64,000 nucleotides of DNA from Mycobacterium paraffinicum (GCF_001907675.1 NZ_MPNT01000007.1:171488-235487), one strand, 5' to 3'. Numbered from the stretch's first letter, positions 29,946 to 38,794 are shown. Notes: generated from the sequence alone by a model not told the origin. Made by a program: numbers and translations.

Positions 29946-30215
29946 ATGAGGCACAGCCCCGATCATGCTCGGACCAGTCGCCGGGAGGCGGCTGCGGATG
30001 TCGAACGCACGCCCGGGCTCGTCATCGTCGGGGCGGCGGCCCTGGCATTCGTGGTGTGCGTGTCCACCTTCGCCCTCGGCGAGGCCGGTGCCGGCGTGGC
30101 CGCGGCGATCGTCGCCCTGCTGGCGTTGGGTGCCGGACTGGCCTGGCTTGCCATGGACGGCAGGCGGATTCGGCAGGCGGAACGGGAATGGCCGATCGGC
30201 CACGCGGCGCGGTAG
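29946..30215 (+). CDS. UsfY-like small membrane protein
   Basis: 89 residues, ATG at 29946 with AGAGGAG about 8 nt upstream. The N-terminal PDHARTSRREAA resembles the DHLRTTR-type start of UsfY, the protein encoded by the sigF operon of M. tuberculosis. Two transmembrane helices follow (about 24-43 and 47-67), then a charged end RRIRQAEREW. The SigF-type promoter upstream supports the assignment. The role of UsfY is not known. Homology is judged by eye. Confidence 0.65.
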   Translation: MRHSPDHARTSRREAAADVERTPGLVIVGAAALAFVVCVSTFALGEAGAGVAAAIVALLALGAGLAWLAMDGRRIRQAEREWPIGHAAR

Positions 30216-30244
30216 CACCTCGCCGTCGCACCACGCGGTAGCGC

Positions 30245-30673
30245 CTATTGCAGGGCGGCCAGGTTTTTCACGGACTTCTCCACGTCCGAGCGGAGCACCC
30301 GGGCCACCAACCCGCCGATGGGCCCGCTGAGCAGTCCGCCGCGCAGGTCCGCCGTGAGGTGAAAGTCGGTGCCGGGATCCCTGCTCGTGACCGTCATGGC
30401 CACGCCGAGGCGAATCCCCCCGCGACCGCGACCTTGCAGCTCAATCGCTTTCGGCTCGTCGTAGCGGGTGACCGTCCAGTGGATGACGTTGCGGAACCCC
30501 TTGACCCGCACGCACGACGAGACGCAGGTGCCCTCCTCGATCGTGTCGGGAACGGGTCCGCGCCAGCCCGCGAAAATCGTCATCCACTCGTCGAATCGAC
30601 TCAGGTCGGACGCCAGCTTCCAAGCGGCCTCCGGGTCCACCTCCGACGACACCGAGACATCCACACGTGCCAA
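30245..30673 (-). CDS. SRPBCC (polyketide cyclase/START-like) protein
   Basis: About 142 residues. START-like lipid-binding fold of the type common in mycobacteria: VDVSVSSEVDPEAAWKLASDL at the start, RFDEWMTIFAGWRGPVP, a central strand region, and a C-terminal helix GGLVARVLRSDVEKSVKNL. I choose the TTG at 30673, which gives an LARVDVS start (read as MARVDVS) as in homologues and follows a GGGGGAGGAG sequence; the in-frame ATG at 30718 lies upstream of that site and is less likely. Ligand unknown. By location it may match Rv1778c, which I cannot confirm. Confidence 0.72.
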   Translation of the reverse strand: MARVDVSVSSEVDPEAAWKLASDLSRFDEWMTIFAGWRGPVPDTIEEGTCVSSCVRVKGFRNVIHWTVTRYDEPKAIELQGRGRGGIRLGVAMTVTSRDPGTDFHLTADLRGGLLSGPIGGLVARVLRSDVEKSVKNLAALQ

Positions 30674-30793
30674 CTTCCCCGCTCCTCCCCCAACGATGAT
30701 CGCGGTCGGCGCCGGCACGGCAGCACAGGCGAACGGCGCGCAACGCGCACTGAATACCCGCGGACGAGCGGGGCTATGCGTCGGGCGGGGGCC

Positions 30794-31351
30794 CTACGGC
30801 CAGGCCGCCTGCAATTGCTGCGCCACGTCGATGATCTGGGCGGCTTGCGACTGCGGCGAGTCGATCTCCTCGGCGACGTACTGGGCGACGAATCGGCGGA
30901 TCTCGCCGTCGACCCCGGCGAGGATGCGCAGCACCTCCCCGCGGAAGGACTTCGAGGACACGTTGACGGTGATGTCGGAGGGCCGGGGCTTCGCGACGTC
31001 GACGATCAGCAACAGCGGCTCGGCGGCTCGCGCCGTGGCCCGCAATGCGATGTCCCCGGAGACGACGAACCGCTGCTTGTCGAGCCGGAGGTCGAGCAGC
31101 AGGTCGATCGACAACGGGATGTGGATGACGAACGTGATGCTGTCACCGAGGCGGCGTGTGACCTTGGGCTCGTGGATCTTGACGTTGGCGCTGACCTTGG
31201 CGATTCCGCCTGGGCCCTGAGCGATGGGCTCCATGGCGAATTCGTTGCCGGCGATGTCGGCGAACGCGGCGGCGACACGCTCGGGAGTGACAGCGACCTC
31301 GAAGAATCGGCGACCGAACTCTTCGTAGGTGACAAAATCGTGAGTCTCCAT
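30794..31351 (-). CDS. Conserved mycobacterial protein (Rv1780-like)
   Basis: 185 residues, start METHDFVTYEEFGRRFFE at the ATG at 31351; the frame runs further upstream but without supported sequence. The protein has a helix-rich N-terminus, a strand-rich middle (ITFVIHIPLSIDLLLDLRLDKQRFVVSGDI) and an amphipathic C-terminus, with no signal peptide. Size, strand and position between the DUF4407 gene and malQ match M. tuberculosis Rv1780. The alternating hydrophobic strands suggest a lipid-binding or membrane-associated role, which is inference. Confidence 0.7.
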   Translation of the reverse strand: METHDFVTYEEFGRRFFEVAVTPERVAAAFADIAGNEFAMEPIAQGPGGIAKVSANVKIHEPKVTRRLGDSITFVIHIPLSIDLLLDLRLDKQRFVVSGDIALRATARAAEPLLLIVDVAKPRPSDITVNVSSKSFRGEVLRILAGVDGEIRRFVAQYVAEEIDSPQSQAAQIIDVAQQLQAAWP

Positions 31352-31550
31352 AGGCTTATACCGTCTCACGCCGGTCGCCGGAACCGTCGCTGATCTGCCC
31401 GCGTCGCAGAAATCGCCGACCGCCACGCTCCCGCGCCGGAATCGGCGGGCAAACCGCCGGCGTTGTGAAGCACGCCACAGCCCGGTGGCTTCGATTCGAT
31501 CCGGCGGGCGGTGGCCTGGGAGGCTTGTTGGCTTGGGAGGTGTTTTTTCG

Positions 31551-33314
31551 ATGTGCGCCCAGGAAGTTACCCAGAAGCGCTCGGCGTCGTGGCCTGCCGG
31601 CCTGCTCACGTGGCTGGGCGGCGGGCAATGGGGCGAGCGCCACGAGCGGACCGCGCACGCCGCCGAGACCGGGGCCGGCGCGGTGGTGTTGTTCGGGGCG
31701 GTGCTGGCCTGGCTCGTCGCGACCGTGGCGGTCAGCGAGACGGGCCGCTGGTCACTCCCCTTGGTACTGCCGCTGACGGCGGTTTTCGGCCTGCTGGTCG
31801 CCGCGGTTGCCCGCGCCACCACGTCGGGGTCCCACCGCGGCCGCGCCGGCGTGGCGGGACGCGCGCTGGTCGCGACCGCGCTCGGGGTCGTCGTCGGCGA
31901 ACTGGCCGCACTCGCCCTGCTTTCCGGATCGATCGACCATCGCCTCGACGAACGCGCCCTGCGCAGCGCCGGCTCGGCGCCGGCTGTCGCGCAGGCGTCG
32001 GCGTCCCTGCAACAAGCCAGGGATGCGCGGGCCGCGCTCGACAGCGCCGTCGACGGCGCTCACCAGCAGCAGGATCGGGCCCTGGTCATCGCGCGCTGCG
32101 AATACCATCCCACCCCCGCCTGCCCACAGACGCGCATCACCGGCGATCCCGGTGTCGGGCCCGAAACACGAACGGCGAACGAGCTTCTCGCGGACGCCCA
32201 GCACGAGTTGGACAACGCGCTCGCGGTTCGGGATCGCCAGGCCCCCGAGCTGGACGCCAAGATCTCCCGCGAGCAGCAAACCCTCGACGAGGCGCGTCGC
32301 GGCGCGGTCGCGGGCGCCGATCGCGGCCTGGGCGCCCGCTGGGTCGCGATGAACGACCTGACCCGCAACGACGCCGGCGCGCTGACGTTGCGGCTGCTGA
32401 CGATCGCGTTCTGCGTACTGCTCTACCTGCTGCCGCTGATCCTGAGGCGGTGGCGCGGCGAGACCACCCAGGACCGGCGTGCACAGGCACGCGCGGAGCG
32501 CGAACGCGCGGAGCTCGAGGCCGACACCGCAATCGCGATCAAGCGGGCCGAGGTCCGCCGCGAGGCGGAAATCATGTGGGCCGAGCACCAACTCACTCAG
32601 GCCCGGCTCGCCATCGATGCCCAGACCGAGATCGACCGGGAGCAACAGCGTCGCCGAATCGCGGACGCCATCGAGTCGCCGCTGCGGGCGTCGTCGCAAC
32701 GCCCCATCGAACCGGCTGACGAAGATATCTATTTGCCCATCGCCGCGGAGGCCGAGGCGGCCAGCCGGGCGATTGTCGGCCTGCCCGCCCCGGCGCCGCA
32801 GGCCGCCGACGTGGAGAACCTGCCCGCGCCCGTCCAGCGCGAGGTGGTGGCGCACGAAGAACCCGGCCCGTCGCTCATCGGATCGATTCCGGACGCCACC
32901 AAGGCCGCCGCGCGGTGGATTCGTCCGTTGGTGCCCCCGTTTGTGGGGCGGGTGATCGACACCACGACCGCACCGCTGCGCACCGCGCGTCAGGTCTTCG
33001 AAGAGGTCGAGGAGATCACGTTCGCGTTCAGGCGCACCCACAAAGTGACGGTCGACTCCGAAAGTTCCGAGGCCGGCGAACGTCCCGGGCGGTCCTCCGC
33101 TACCGGCGAATCCCCTTCCCCTGCACGCGGTTTCATCGACTCGGCCCGCGACGATGCCGGCCGGTCCGCCCACCCGCGGCTGGGCGGTGCGGGCCGTCAC
33201 GCGACGTCGCTGGAGAAGTCCCAGCGAAGCGGCGAACGGGAACTGACCAAGCGGGACGGGCCGGCCGAGTTGGATTCACCCGAAGGGCCGCACCAGCTTC
33301 CGCCGGCGCAATAA
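31551..33314 (+). CDS. DUF4407 membrane protein with coiled-coil
   Basis: 587 residues from the ATG at 31551 (GGGAGG about 9 nt upstream). Four transmembrane segments: three in residues ~35-120 and one near 270-295 (LRLLTIAFCVLLYLLPLIL). Between them is an Ala/Gln/Asp-rich periplasmic coiled-coil, and after the last helix a long Arg/Glu/Ala coiled-coil (RRAQARAERERAELE). The C-terminal ~120 residues are low-complexity and hydrophilic. This is the DUF4407 architecture; the gene is divergent from the Rv1780-like gene, as Rv1779c is. Function unknown. Confidence 0.78.
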   Translation: MCAQEVTQKRSASWPAGLLTWLGGGQWGERHERTAHAAETGAGAVVLFGAVLAWLVATVAVSETGRWSLPLVLPLTAVFGLLVAAVARATTSGSHRGRAGVAGRALVATALGVVVGELAALALLSGSIDHRLDERALRSAGSAPAVAQASASLQQARDARAALDSAVDGAHQQQDRALVIARCEYHPTPACPQTRITGDPGVGPETRTANELLADAQHELDNALAVRDRQAPELDAKISREQQTLDEARRGAVAGADRGLGARWVAMNDLTRNDAGALTLRLLTIAFCVLLYLLPLILRRWRGETTQDRRAQARAERERAELEADTAIAIKRAEVRREAEIMWAEHQLTQARLAIDAQTEIDREQQRRRIADAIESPLRASSQRPIEPADEDIYLPIAAEAEAASRAIVGLPAPAPQAADVENLPAPVQREVVAHEEPGPSLIGSIPDATKAAARWIRPLVPPFVGRVIDTTTAPLRTARQVFEEVEEITFAFRRTHKVTVDSESSEAGERPGRSSATGESPSPARGFIDSARDDAGRSAHPRLGGAGRHATSLEKSQRSGERELTKRDGPAELDSPEGPHQLPPAQ

Positions 33315-33330
33315 AGCGGCGCCCACGCAC

Positions 33331-34140
33331 CTATTCGTCGCCGAATGCTTCGTGGAGTTCCGGCAGAAATGCCGCCAGGTGGTTCATCTCCTGGGCGCAG
33401 TGCACCATGAGATTGCGCGCGCTGGCCTCGGCGTTGCCGAGCACCCGCGCGGCGATGGGGCGCACGGCCCGCGATGCGACGCCGGGGACGTTGCGCACCT
33501 CGATGTGCCGGCCGCCCATCCAGAACCGTGACCGCATCTCGGCCCCGTCCGGGGTCGATCGGACGTGGTGGATGAACCAGCCGACGTCCACCGGGGCCTC
33601 GCTGGATCCGAGCCGGGCGCAGATCGCCACCGCGCGATCGTCGTCGGGCGGGCAGCCCATGCTCGCCGGGTCGACGAATTGGATCGCGCCGTTGAGCATT
33701 GTCGAGCCGATGTACTCGCTGATCAACGACCAACGGCCGACGTAACGCGCAGCCCCCCGACGCCCCGTGTCGTCGCCGTCCTTCCAGGCAGCGCACAGGT
33801 GCGCGCGCGGATGCCACAGCTTGTACCGACGGGTGTCGCAGCCGTGCCAGCCGAACCACCAGGACCACATCGCCGGGGTGACACCCGGCATGTCGGTGCG
33901 CACCGACACCTGATAGCCGCCGTCGCCGAGCACCCCGTAGCCGTTTTCGGTCTGCTGGTACCCGTCGTCCGCGACGCGCGCGGCATCGTCGAACGACGGC
34001 AGCGCCATGGCGCCTTGCGGCCCGTGCTCGAGCGCCTCGACGACATGGCGTGGCAGCGCGGCCATCTCGGGTGTGAAGAACTTGGCGAACGGCGTGTTCG
34101 CGTCGTCGTCGCGGTAACCGAGGTAGAGGTCGCCGGCCAT
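33331..34140 (-). CDS. 2,4-diacetylphloroglucinol hydrolase-like protein (PhlG family)
   Basis: 269 residues, start MAGDLYLGYRDDD at the ATG at 34140. Related to the PhlG zinc hydrolases that cleave a C-C bond in acylated phloroglucinols. Candidate metal ligands: the His/Glu-rich WHGCDTRRYKLWHPRAHL segment near residue 110 and HCAQE (HxxxE) near residue 250. Its ATG overlaps the stop of the upstream flavoenzyme gene by 1 nt (TGATG), so the two are coupled. The true substrate may be another beta-diketone or acyl-phenol. Confidence 0.78.
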   Translation of the reverse strand: MAGDLYLGYRDDDANTPFAKFFTPEMAALPRHVVEALEHGPQGAMALPSFDDAARVADDGYQQTENGYGVLGDGGYQVSVRTDMPGVTPAMWSWWFGWHGCDTRRYKLWHPRAHLCAAWKDGDDTGRRGAARYVGRWSLISEYIGSTMLNGAIQFVDPASMGCPPDDDRAVAICARLGSSEAPVDVGWFIHHVRSTPDGAEMRSRFWMGGRHIEVRNVPGVASRAVRPIAARVLGNAEASARNLMVHCAQEMNHLAAFLPELHEAFGDE

Positions 34141-35480
34141 CAGAGTCGTCCCATCCAGCTGTTGAACAAGCCGTCGGGGTCGTACTCGGCGCGCACGCGG
34201 TCGAGCTTGGCCATGGCTGCGTCGCTCGCGAACCGCGCGGGACGCTGGCCGAGGTTCTCGTCGGCAAGCTGAATGCCGATCGCGTGTTCGGCCATCGCGG
34301 CCATGTTGGACCGCGCCCAGTCGGCGTACTTCGCCTCGTCGGCGGGGTCCTTCCACGAACCGTAGAGCGCGAGGTAGATGTCGCCCTCGATGCTGTAGGC
34401 CATGTCCTGGCGGGGAGGACAGGGGCCCCAATTCAGCCAGAGGAAGTGCGCGGGATGCGGGGGCATCGTGTCCAGGATCGTCCGGATGCCCGGCAGCAGG
34501 TCTTCGGCCGACGCCGACGTCCACATGTTGTCGACCGCGTAGTGGTGATCGGACAGGTAGTGGCTCATCGCGACGTCGTACCAGGTCGGTAAATCGGTTG
34601 GCATGTAAGGGATCTTGACGAGCGCCCGATCGGCGACCGGACAGGTGCCGAACAGGGCGAGGGCCTTTTCGGCCTCCTCGTCGGAGTCCGCGAAGGCGGG
34701 CGACGCCAGCGAGATGACCGGGGTGTCGATCCCCATGTTCGGCTCGCCGCGCGAGGCCACGGCCTGCAGCTCGACGCGAGGGTCCACTTCGGCGCCGACC
34801 GCGCGGGTCCAGGTGAAAACCTCGTCGGCCAGCTCGAACGGGTAGACGTAGACGCTGGTGCCGCAGGCGCCGGGTCGCGGATAGAGCTTGAGGTAGAACG
34901 ACGTGACCACACCGAAGAAGCCGGGGCCGGCACCGCGGGCGGCCCAGTACAGGTCGGCGTTGTTGCTGGCGTCGCAGTGGATTTGTTCGCCCTCGGCGGT
35001 CACGACGTCGAGGCCGATGACGCTCTCGCAGGCCGGCCCGAAGATGCGGCTGTTCCAGCCGTACCCGCCCTGCAGCAGGTAGCCGCCCAGGCAGACGCCT
35101 TTGCAGTGACCGCCGGGAAAGAACAGGCCTTGCGCCTCGAGGTCGGCCATCAGCAGGCTGCCGCCCTTGCCCGGGCCCACCTGGGCGAGACGCTTCTCGG
35201 CGTCGATGACGGCGTGGTCGAGCCGGCTGACGTCCAGCAGCACGGAACCGTCGCGCAGGTGGCTGGCCGCGAAGCTGTGTCCCCCCGAAACGATGCTGAC
35301 CTTGAGCCCGTGGGCCGAGGCGTAGCGGATACCGGCGACGATGTCGTCGGCGTCGACGGCCTGCACGATCACTTCGGGGTGGCGGTCGGGAACTCGCTGG
35401 TGCCATACGGTGCCACGGCGGGCCTCCTCGTAGCCGTCGTCGCCGCGAAAAAAGTGCCGTCCGGCCGGTAGCCCGCCCAT
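34140..35480 (-). CDS. BBE-type FAD-linked oxidoreductase
   Basis: 446 residues. Berberine-bridge-enzyme-like flavoprotein: FAD-binding PCMH domain in residues ~35-210, substrate domain after it, BBE tail at the end (AEYDPDGLFNSWMGRL). His68 in IVSGGHSFAA and Cys126 in FFPGGHCKGV, 58 residues apart, match the two attachment points of bicovalent FAD. No signal peptide, so cytosolic. ATG at 35480 with AAGGGAG 7 nt upstream. Forms an operon with the PhlG-like gene and is divergent from the IclR regulator. Confidence 0.85.
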   Translation of the reverse strand: MGGLPAGRHFFRGDDGYEEARRGTVWHQRVPDRHPEVIVQAVDADDIVAGIRYASAHGLKVSIVSGGHSFAASHLRDGSVLLDVSRLDHAVIDAEKRLAQVGPGKGGSLLMADLEAQGLFFPGGHCKGVCLGGYLLQGGYGWNSRIFGPACESVIGLDVVTAEGEQIHCDASNNADLYWAARGAGPGFFGVVTSFYLKLYPRPGACGTSVYVYPFELADEVFTWTRAVGAEVDPRVELQAVASRGEPNMGIDTPVISLASPAFADSDEEAEKALALFGTCPVADRALVKIPYMPTDLPTWYDVAMSHYLSDHHYAVDNMWTSASAEDLLPGIRTILDTMPPHPAHFLWLNWGPCPPRQDMAYSIEGDIYLALYGSWKDPADEAKYADWARSNMAAMAEHAIGIQLADENLGQRPARFASDAAMAKLDRVRAEYDPDGLFNSWMGRL

Positions 35481-35505
35481 CGAAGATCTCCCTTGATTCG
35501 TAATT

Positions 35506-35522
35506 CGGATCTTTGTGATCCG
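35506..35522. promoter_or_regulatory. Candidate IclR operator
   Basis: Perfect inverted repeat CGGATC-TTTGT-GATCCG in the 67-bp gap between the divergent BBE oxidoreductase gene and the IclR-type gene. IclR proteins often bind such short dyads in a shared divergent promoter. It covers a possible upstream GTG start of the regulator (35515), which argues for the downstream ATG. Confidence 0.6.
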
Positions 35523-35547
35523 GGATGCGGAACACTATAGTGGAGGA

Positions 35548-36294
35548 ATGCCGTCTCCGGGGGAAAATTTGCCAACTGGTCGCGACGAAGGCATCCAGGT
35601 GTTACGCCGGGCGGCCGCCGCGCTGGACGAGATCGCCGCCGAGCCCGGGCGCCTGCGTCTGGTCGACCTCGGCGAGCGGCTTGGGCTGGCCAAGTCGACG
35701 GCCCGCCGGTTGCTGGTCGGTTTGGTCGAGGTGGGGTTGGCCAGCGTCGACCCGCAGGGCCGCATTTCCCTTGGCGACCGCCTGCTGGGATTTGGCAATT
35801 CCGACGGGGCGCACATCTCGGCGGTTTTCCGCCCGACGATCGAGCGGGTGGCGCGCGCGACCGACGGCGAGACCGTCGACCTGTCGGTGCTGCGGGGGCA
35901 GCGGATGTGGTTCGTCGATCAGTTGGAATCGTCGCATCGCCTGCGCGCGGTCTCCGCGGTCGGCGTCCGGTTCCCCCTCGAGTCGACGGCCAACGGCAAG
36001 GCCGCGCTCGCGGCGTTGGACGACGCCGACGCCGAGTCGGTCATTTCCCGATTCGGTCCCGAGGTCGCCGCCCGACTCCGCGCCCAGGTCGCCGAAATCC
36101 GGCGCACCGGAATCGCGTTCGACCGCGACGAGCACACCCCGGGGATCTCGGCGGCGGCCATCGCGCGACGCACCGTGGGCGACAACGTGGTCGCCATCTC
36201 CGTGCCGGCGCCGTCCGAGCGGTTCGGCGAAAAGGAGCAGCGCATCGTCGACGCATTGCGCGCGGCGGCCGAATCGCCGGCCTGGTCGCGCTAG
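35548..36294 (+). CDS. IclR family transcriptional regulator
   Basis: 248 residues from the ATG at 35548 (GGAGGA directly before it, spacing short); a GTG at 35515 would add 11 residues. N-terminal winged helix (IQVLRRAAAALDEIA, LRLVDLGERLGLAKSTARRLL) and C-terminal effector domain (VGVRFPLESTANGKAALAAL, GIAFDRDEHTPGISAAAIAR). Divergent from the BBE/PhlG-like operon, which it probably controls in response to a small aromatic ligand. Confidence 0.88.
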   Translation: MPSPGENLPTGRDEGIQVLRRAAAALDEIAAEPGRLRLVDLGERLGLAKSTARRLLVGLVEVGLASVDPQGRISLGDRLLGFGNSDGAHISAVFRPTIERVARATDGETVDLSVLRGQRMWFVDQLESSHRLRAVSAVGVRFPLESTANGKAALAALDDADAESVISRFGPEVAARLRAQVAEIRRTGIAFDRDEHTPGISAAAIARRTVGDNVVAISVPAPSERFGEKEQRIVDALRAAAESPAWSR

Positions 36295-36508
36295 CGTCAG
36301 CGGATCAGGTTGATCCCGTAGTCGATTTCGGGTGCGGGTTGATTGGTCGCGCGATTCCGCCGAGACCACCGGATCCCCCGCCGGCGGGTCGGCCACTGCA
36401 ACCGCAGCCCAAAAGCGCCACCCTCCGCGCGCGGTTTTGCGTCGTTGTGGCTGGGGACGGCCGGGTTACCCCTCGAAAGCTCGGCCGTCCCAACGGCCCG
36501 ATCCCCAC

Positions 36509-36796
36509 TCAACAGGTCACGGCGGCCGAAGAGAACAGGCGTCCCCATTCGTGCCGGGCCGCGGATTGCGCGTCGGTGAAGCTCGGTGTCTTCTCTCCAT
36601 CGCCGGCCAGGTGCACCAGCGCCCAGGCCATCGCGAACACCGGCACCTTGTGGCGCAAGGCCGCGCTGTGCAACTCGTCGAGGGCGGCTTCGGACGGGCA
36701 CCGGCGCAGGCCGATCAGGATGCCCCGCGCGGTGTCGAGGATGCGACCAGAATTCGGGCCGCACGAAGCCTGGCCCGGGACCCAGTTCGCCGTCAT
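36509..36796 (-). CDS. ANTAR-domain-only protein
   Basis: 95 residues, ATG at 36796 with AGGAGGT about 8 nt upstream. Residues ~18-70 form an ANTAR RNA-binding three-helix domain (ILDTARGILIGLRRCPSEAALDELHSAALRHKVPVFAMAWALV). There is no receiver, GAF or PAS sensor domain. ANTAR proteins act as antiterminators on double-hexaloop RNAs; the target is not evident here. Gaps on both sides (36295-36508, 36797-37026) hold no gene. Confidence 0.75.
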   Translation of the reverse strand: MTANWVPGQASCGPNSGRILDTARGILIGLRRCPSEAALDELHSAALRHKVPVFAMAWALVHLAGDGEKTPSFTDAQSAARHEWGRLFSSAAVTC

Positions 36797-37026
36797 ATTG
36801 CGGATACCTCCTGCGGCGCCGTCACGAATCCGCCACCTGGCGGACGAGGAATTCCTGCGCTACGCGTCGTCGCGGCCGCAAACCTCTCAAAGGCGCCCTG
36901 TGCCATGATTTGTCGATTGATGGCGTTGTGCCAGACAACCGCGGGGATTGATATCGCCCCGTGACCCTTTCGGGATCGTCTGCTAACCAAAGATTCTAGT
37001 GTTACCCCTGATTGCAGGACCCCGAA

Positions 37027-38391
37027 TTAGCTTGCCAAGGAGAGTAATTCGTCGAAGCCTCCGACGATCGCATCGCGGAAGAGGTCGTAGTCCGGAATCG
37101 CGGTGGTGTCGACGTTCAAGCCGAGCCCACACGTGTCGACATAGGTGAGCAGGGTGACGTTGACCGCAGAGCCGATGGTGGGGCCGAATGCGTATTGCGC
37201 GCGCACCGCGGCGCCGCCGAGAAAGACCGGCACCGGGACACCGGGGACGTCGCTGGCCACGAAATCCACGTGGCGCAGCACCGAGCCGATGTACCAGCGG
37301 GGCGCCAGGTTGAGCATCCCGGCGATCAATTGCGTGTGGGGCAAGGATCTTTCGTTGCGGACGGCCGCGGTTCGCCGCCGAATCGCTTGGATGCGCTTCG
37401 CCGGATCGGCCTCGCCGACGGGCACGTCGAAGCGCATCAGCGTGATCCGGTTTCCACCCATGCCGTCGTCTTTGGTCCGTAGGCTGATCGGCATCGTGAT
37501 GTGCAAGTCGCCCACCGCGACGCCGTGCTTCTCGTGGTAGAGCCGCAGCCCACCCGCCACCCCCGCGACGAAAGCGTCGTTCAACGCCGCACCGCAGCGG
37601 TGCGCGGCCTCCCGGAGCGGGCGCATCGGCACCTGATGCACCCCGAGCCTCCGCGTCAGGCCCCGTTCCGTCGCCAACGGCGACCCGGTGCTGTTTATCG
37701 GCCGGACGGTTCGGTAGACCGATGCGGCGGTGCTGGCCGCCGACCGGATCGTGTCGACGGGCCGTCGGACCCCGTCGTACATCAACCGCGGCACCCGGGT
37801 GGCCGCCCCCGTCAGGGCGCTGCCGAGCAAGCCGGTGTCATAGCGCACCGCATCGCGGTAACCGCCCAGCAGGCCCGGCTCCGCCACCTCGGGCTCGGGC
37901 GGCAGGGGCTCGACGCGCGACATGTCCTCGGAGAGGTCGAACAGGTGCATCGCGATCTGGACTCCGCCGACGCCGTCGGTGAGCGCGTGGTGGAACTTGC
38001 AGATCACGGCGGCCCCGCCGTTGGCCAGACCGTCGACGAACGTCGTTTCCCACAGCGCACGGGCCCGGTCGAAGTCCTGCATCTCGGCCACGCGCGCCAT
38101 CTCGAGCACGTCGTCGAGCGTCCCGGGGCCCGGAATGCTCGCGCGCCGCAGGTGGTAGTCCAGGTCGAAATCCCGGTAGTGCTCCCAGCGCGGCGGGGCC
38201 GGCGGGGGCGAGTGCACCACGCGCTGCCGAAACATGGGTAGCTTGCGGCTGATCAAGTCGAATCGTCTCCGCACTTCCTCCCAGTCCGGCGACCGGTCCA
38301 GAAGTACGACGCTGACCACGGTCGATCGCAGCCGCGGGTCGCTTTCCATTGCCCAGGTGAACGCGTCGCTGGCGCGCATGAATGCAGTCAT
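37027..38391 (-). CDS. WS/DGAT acyltransferase
   Basis: 454 residues from the ATG at 38391 (AAGGAG about 7 nt upstream). Wax ester synthase/diacylglycerol acyltransferase that uses acyl-CoA to make triacylglycerol or wax esters at the inner membrane. Active-site HHxxxDG is HHALTDG at residues 134-140. The C-terminal WES domain carries the conserved NxxLPHTQLIAGMLNLAP-type region. It stands alone on the minus strand. Confidence 0.9.
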   Translation of the reverse strand: MTAFMRASDAFTWAMESDPRLRSTVVSVVLLDRSPDWEEVRRRFDLISRKLPMFRQRVVHSPPPAPPRWEHYRDFDLDYHLRRASIPGPGTLDDVLEMARVAEMQDFDRARALWETTFVDGLANGGAAVICKFHHALTDGVGGVQIAMHLFDLSEDMSRVEPLPPEPEVAEPGLLGGYRDAVRYDTGLLGSALTGAATRVPRLMYDGVRRPVDTIRSAASTAASVYRTVRPINSTGSPLATERGLTRRLGVHQVPMRPLREAAHRCGAALNDAFVAGVAGGLRLYHEKHGVAVGDLHITMPISLRTKDDGMGGNRITLMRFDVPVGEADPAKRIQAIRRRTAAVRNERSLPHTQLIAGMLNLAPRWYIGSVLRHVDFVASDVPGVPVPVFLGGAAVRAQYAFGPTIGSAVNVTLLTYVDTCGLGLNVDTTAIPDYDLFRDAIVGGFDELLSLAS

Positions 38392-38508
38392 GTCCGTGCT
38401 CCTTTGCACAGAACGTACGGCTGCCGGCGCCCTGGGTCACCGGGTTATCGGCACGCGATGACTTTGGTCCCCACAGATAGCGTCTTTCGTCGACTGGCTG
38501 CGCGGCTT

Positions 38509-38742
38509 TTACAGAATCGCCCCGAGGTCCTTGCTCTTGGCGATGTCGTCCCAATCGACGCCGAGCTCCAGCAGGATCTCTTCGGTGTGCTGGCCGTGTT
38601 CGGGCGCGCGCGCCGGTTTGGGCGCCGTTTCGTCGAACTGCACGGGCGCCGCGACGATCCGGTACTTCTCGCCATGGTCGTCGACGTTGGTCACCACATA
38701 TCCGTTCGGCTCGACCTGAGGCTCCTCAAACTTTCTGTCCAT
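38509..38742 (-). pseudogene. CaiB/BaiF CoA-transferase, C-terminal fragment
   Basis: 77 codons. The sequence VEPNGYVVTN, QFDETAPKPARAPEHGQHTEEILLE and DWDDIAKSKDLGAIL is the normal end of class III CoA-transferases, yet the catalytic N-terminal ~310 residues are absent upstream. The matching N-terminal fragment lies 2.3 kb away on the same strand (41083-41673), beyond a tetR-amidase pair. It cannot be functional alone. Confidence 0.8.
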
Positions 38743-38765
38743 TTCTCAAACGAAATGTCCACGCG

Positions 38766-38781
38766 ATGTCCAGTTGGACAT
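38766..38781. repeat. 16-bp palindrome ATGTCCA-GT-TGGACAT
   Basis: Perfect 7-bp arms around 2 bp, preceded by another ATGTCCA half-site exactly 11 bp upstream (38755). It lies just past the amidase stop (38795) and just before the CoA-transferase fragment. It could be a weak terminator stem or a regulator site (ATGT-N8-ACAT is the PadR-type spacing). Confidence 0.5.
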
Positions 38782-38794
38782 GGGAGTGAGAATT

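Noticed and set aside
33331..35535. A single 734-codon minus-strand frame suggesting a large fusion protein
   Set aside because: Only the last 269 codons match a PhlG-like hydrolase. The upstream part is Arg/Gly-rich and out of frame with the clear BBE oxidoreductase, whose stop overlaps the hydrolase ATG.
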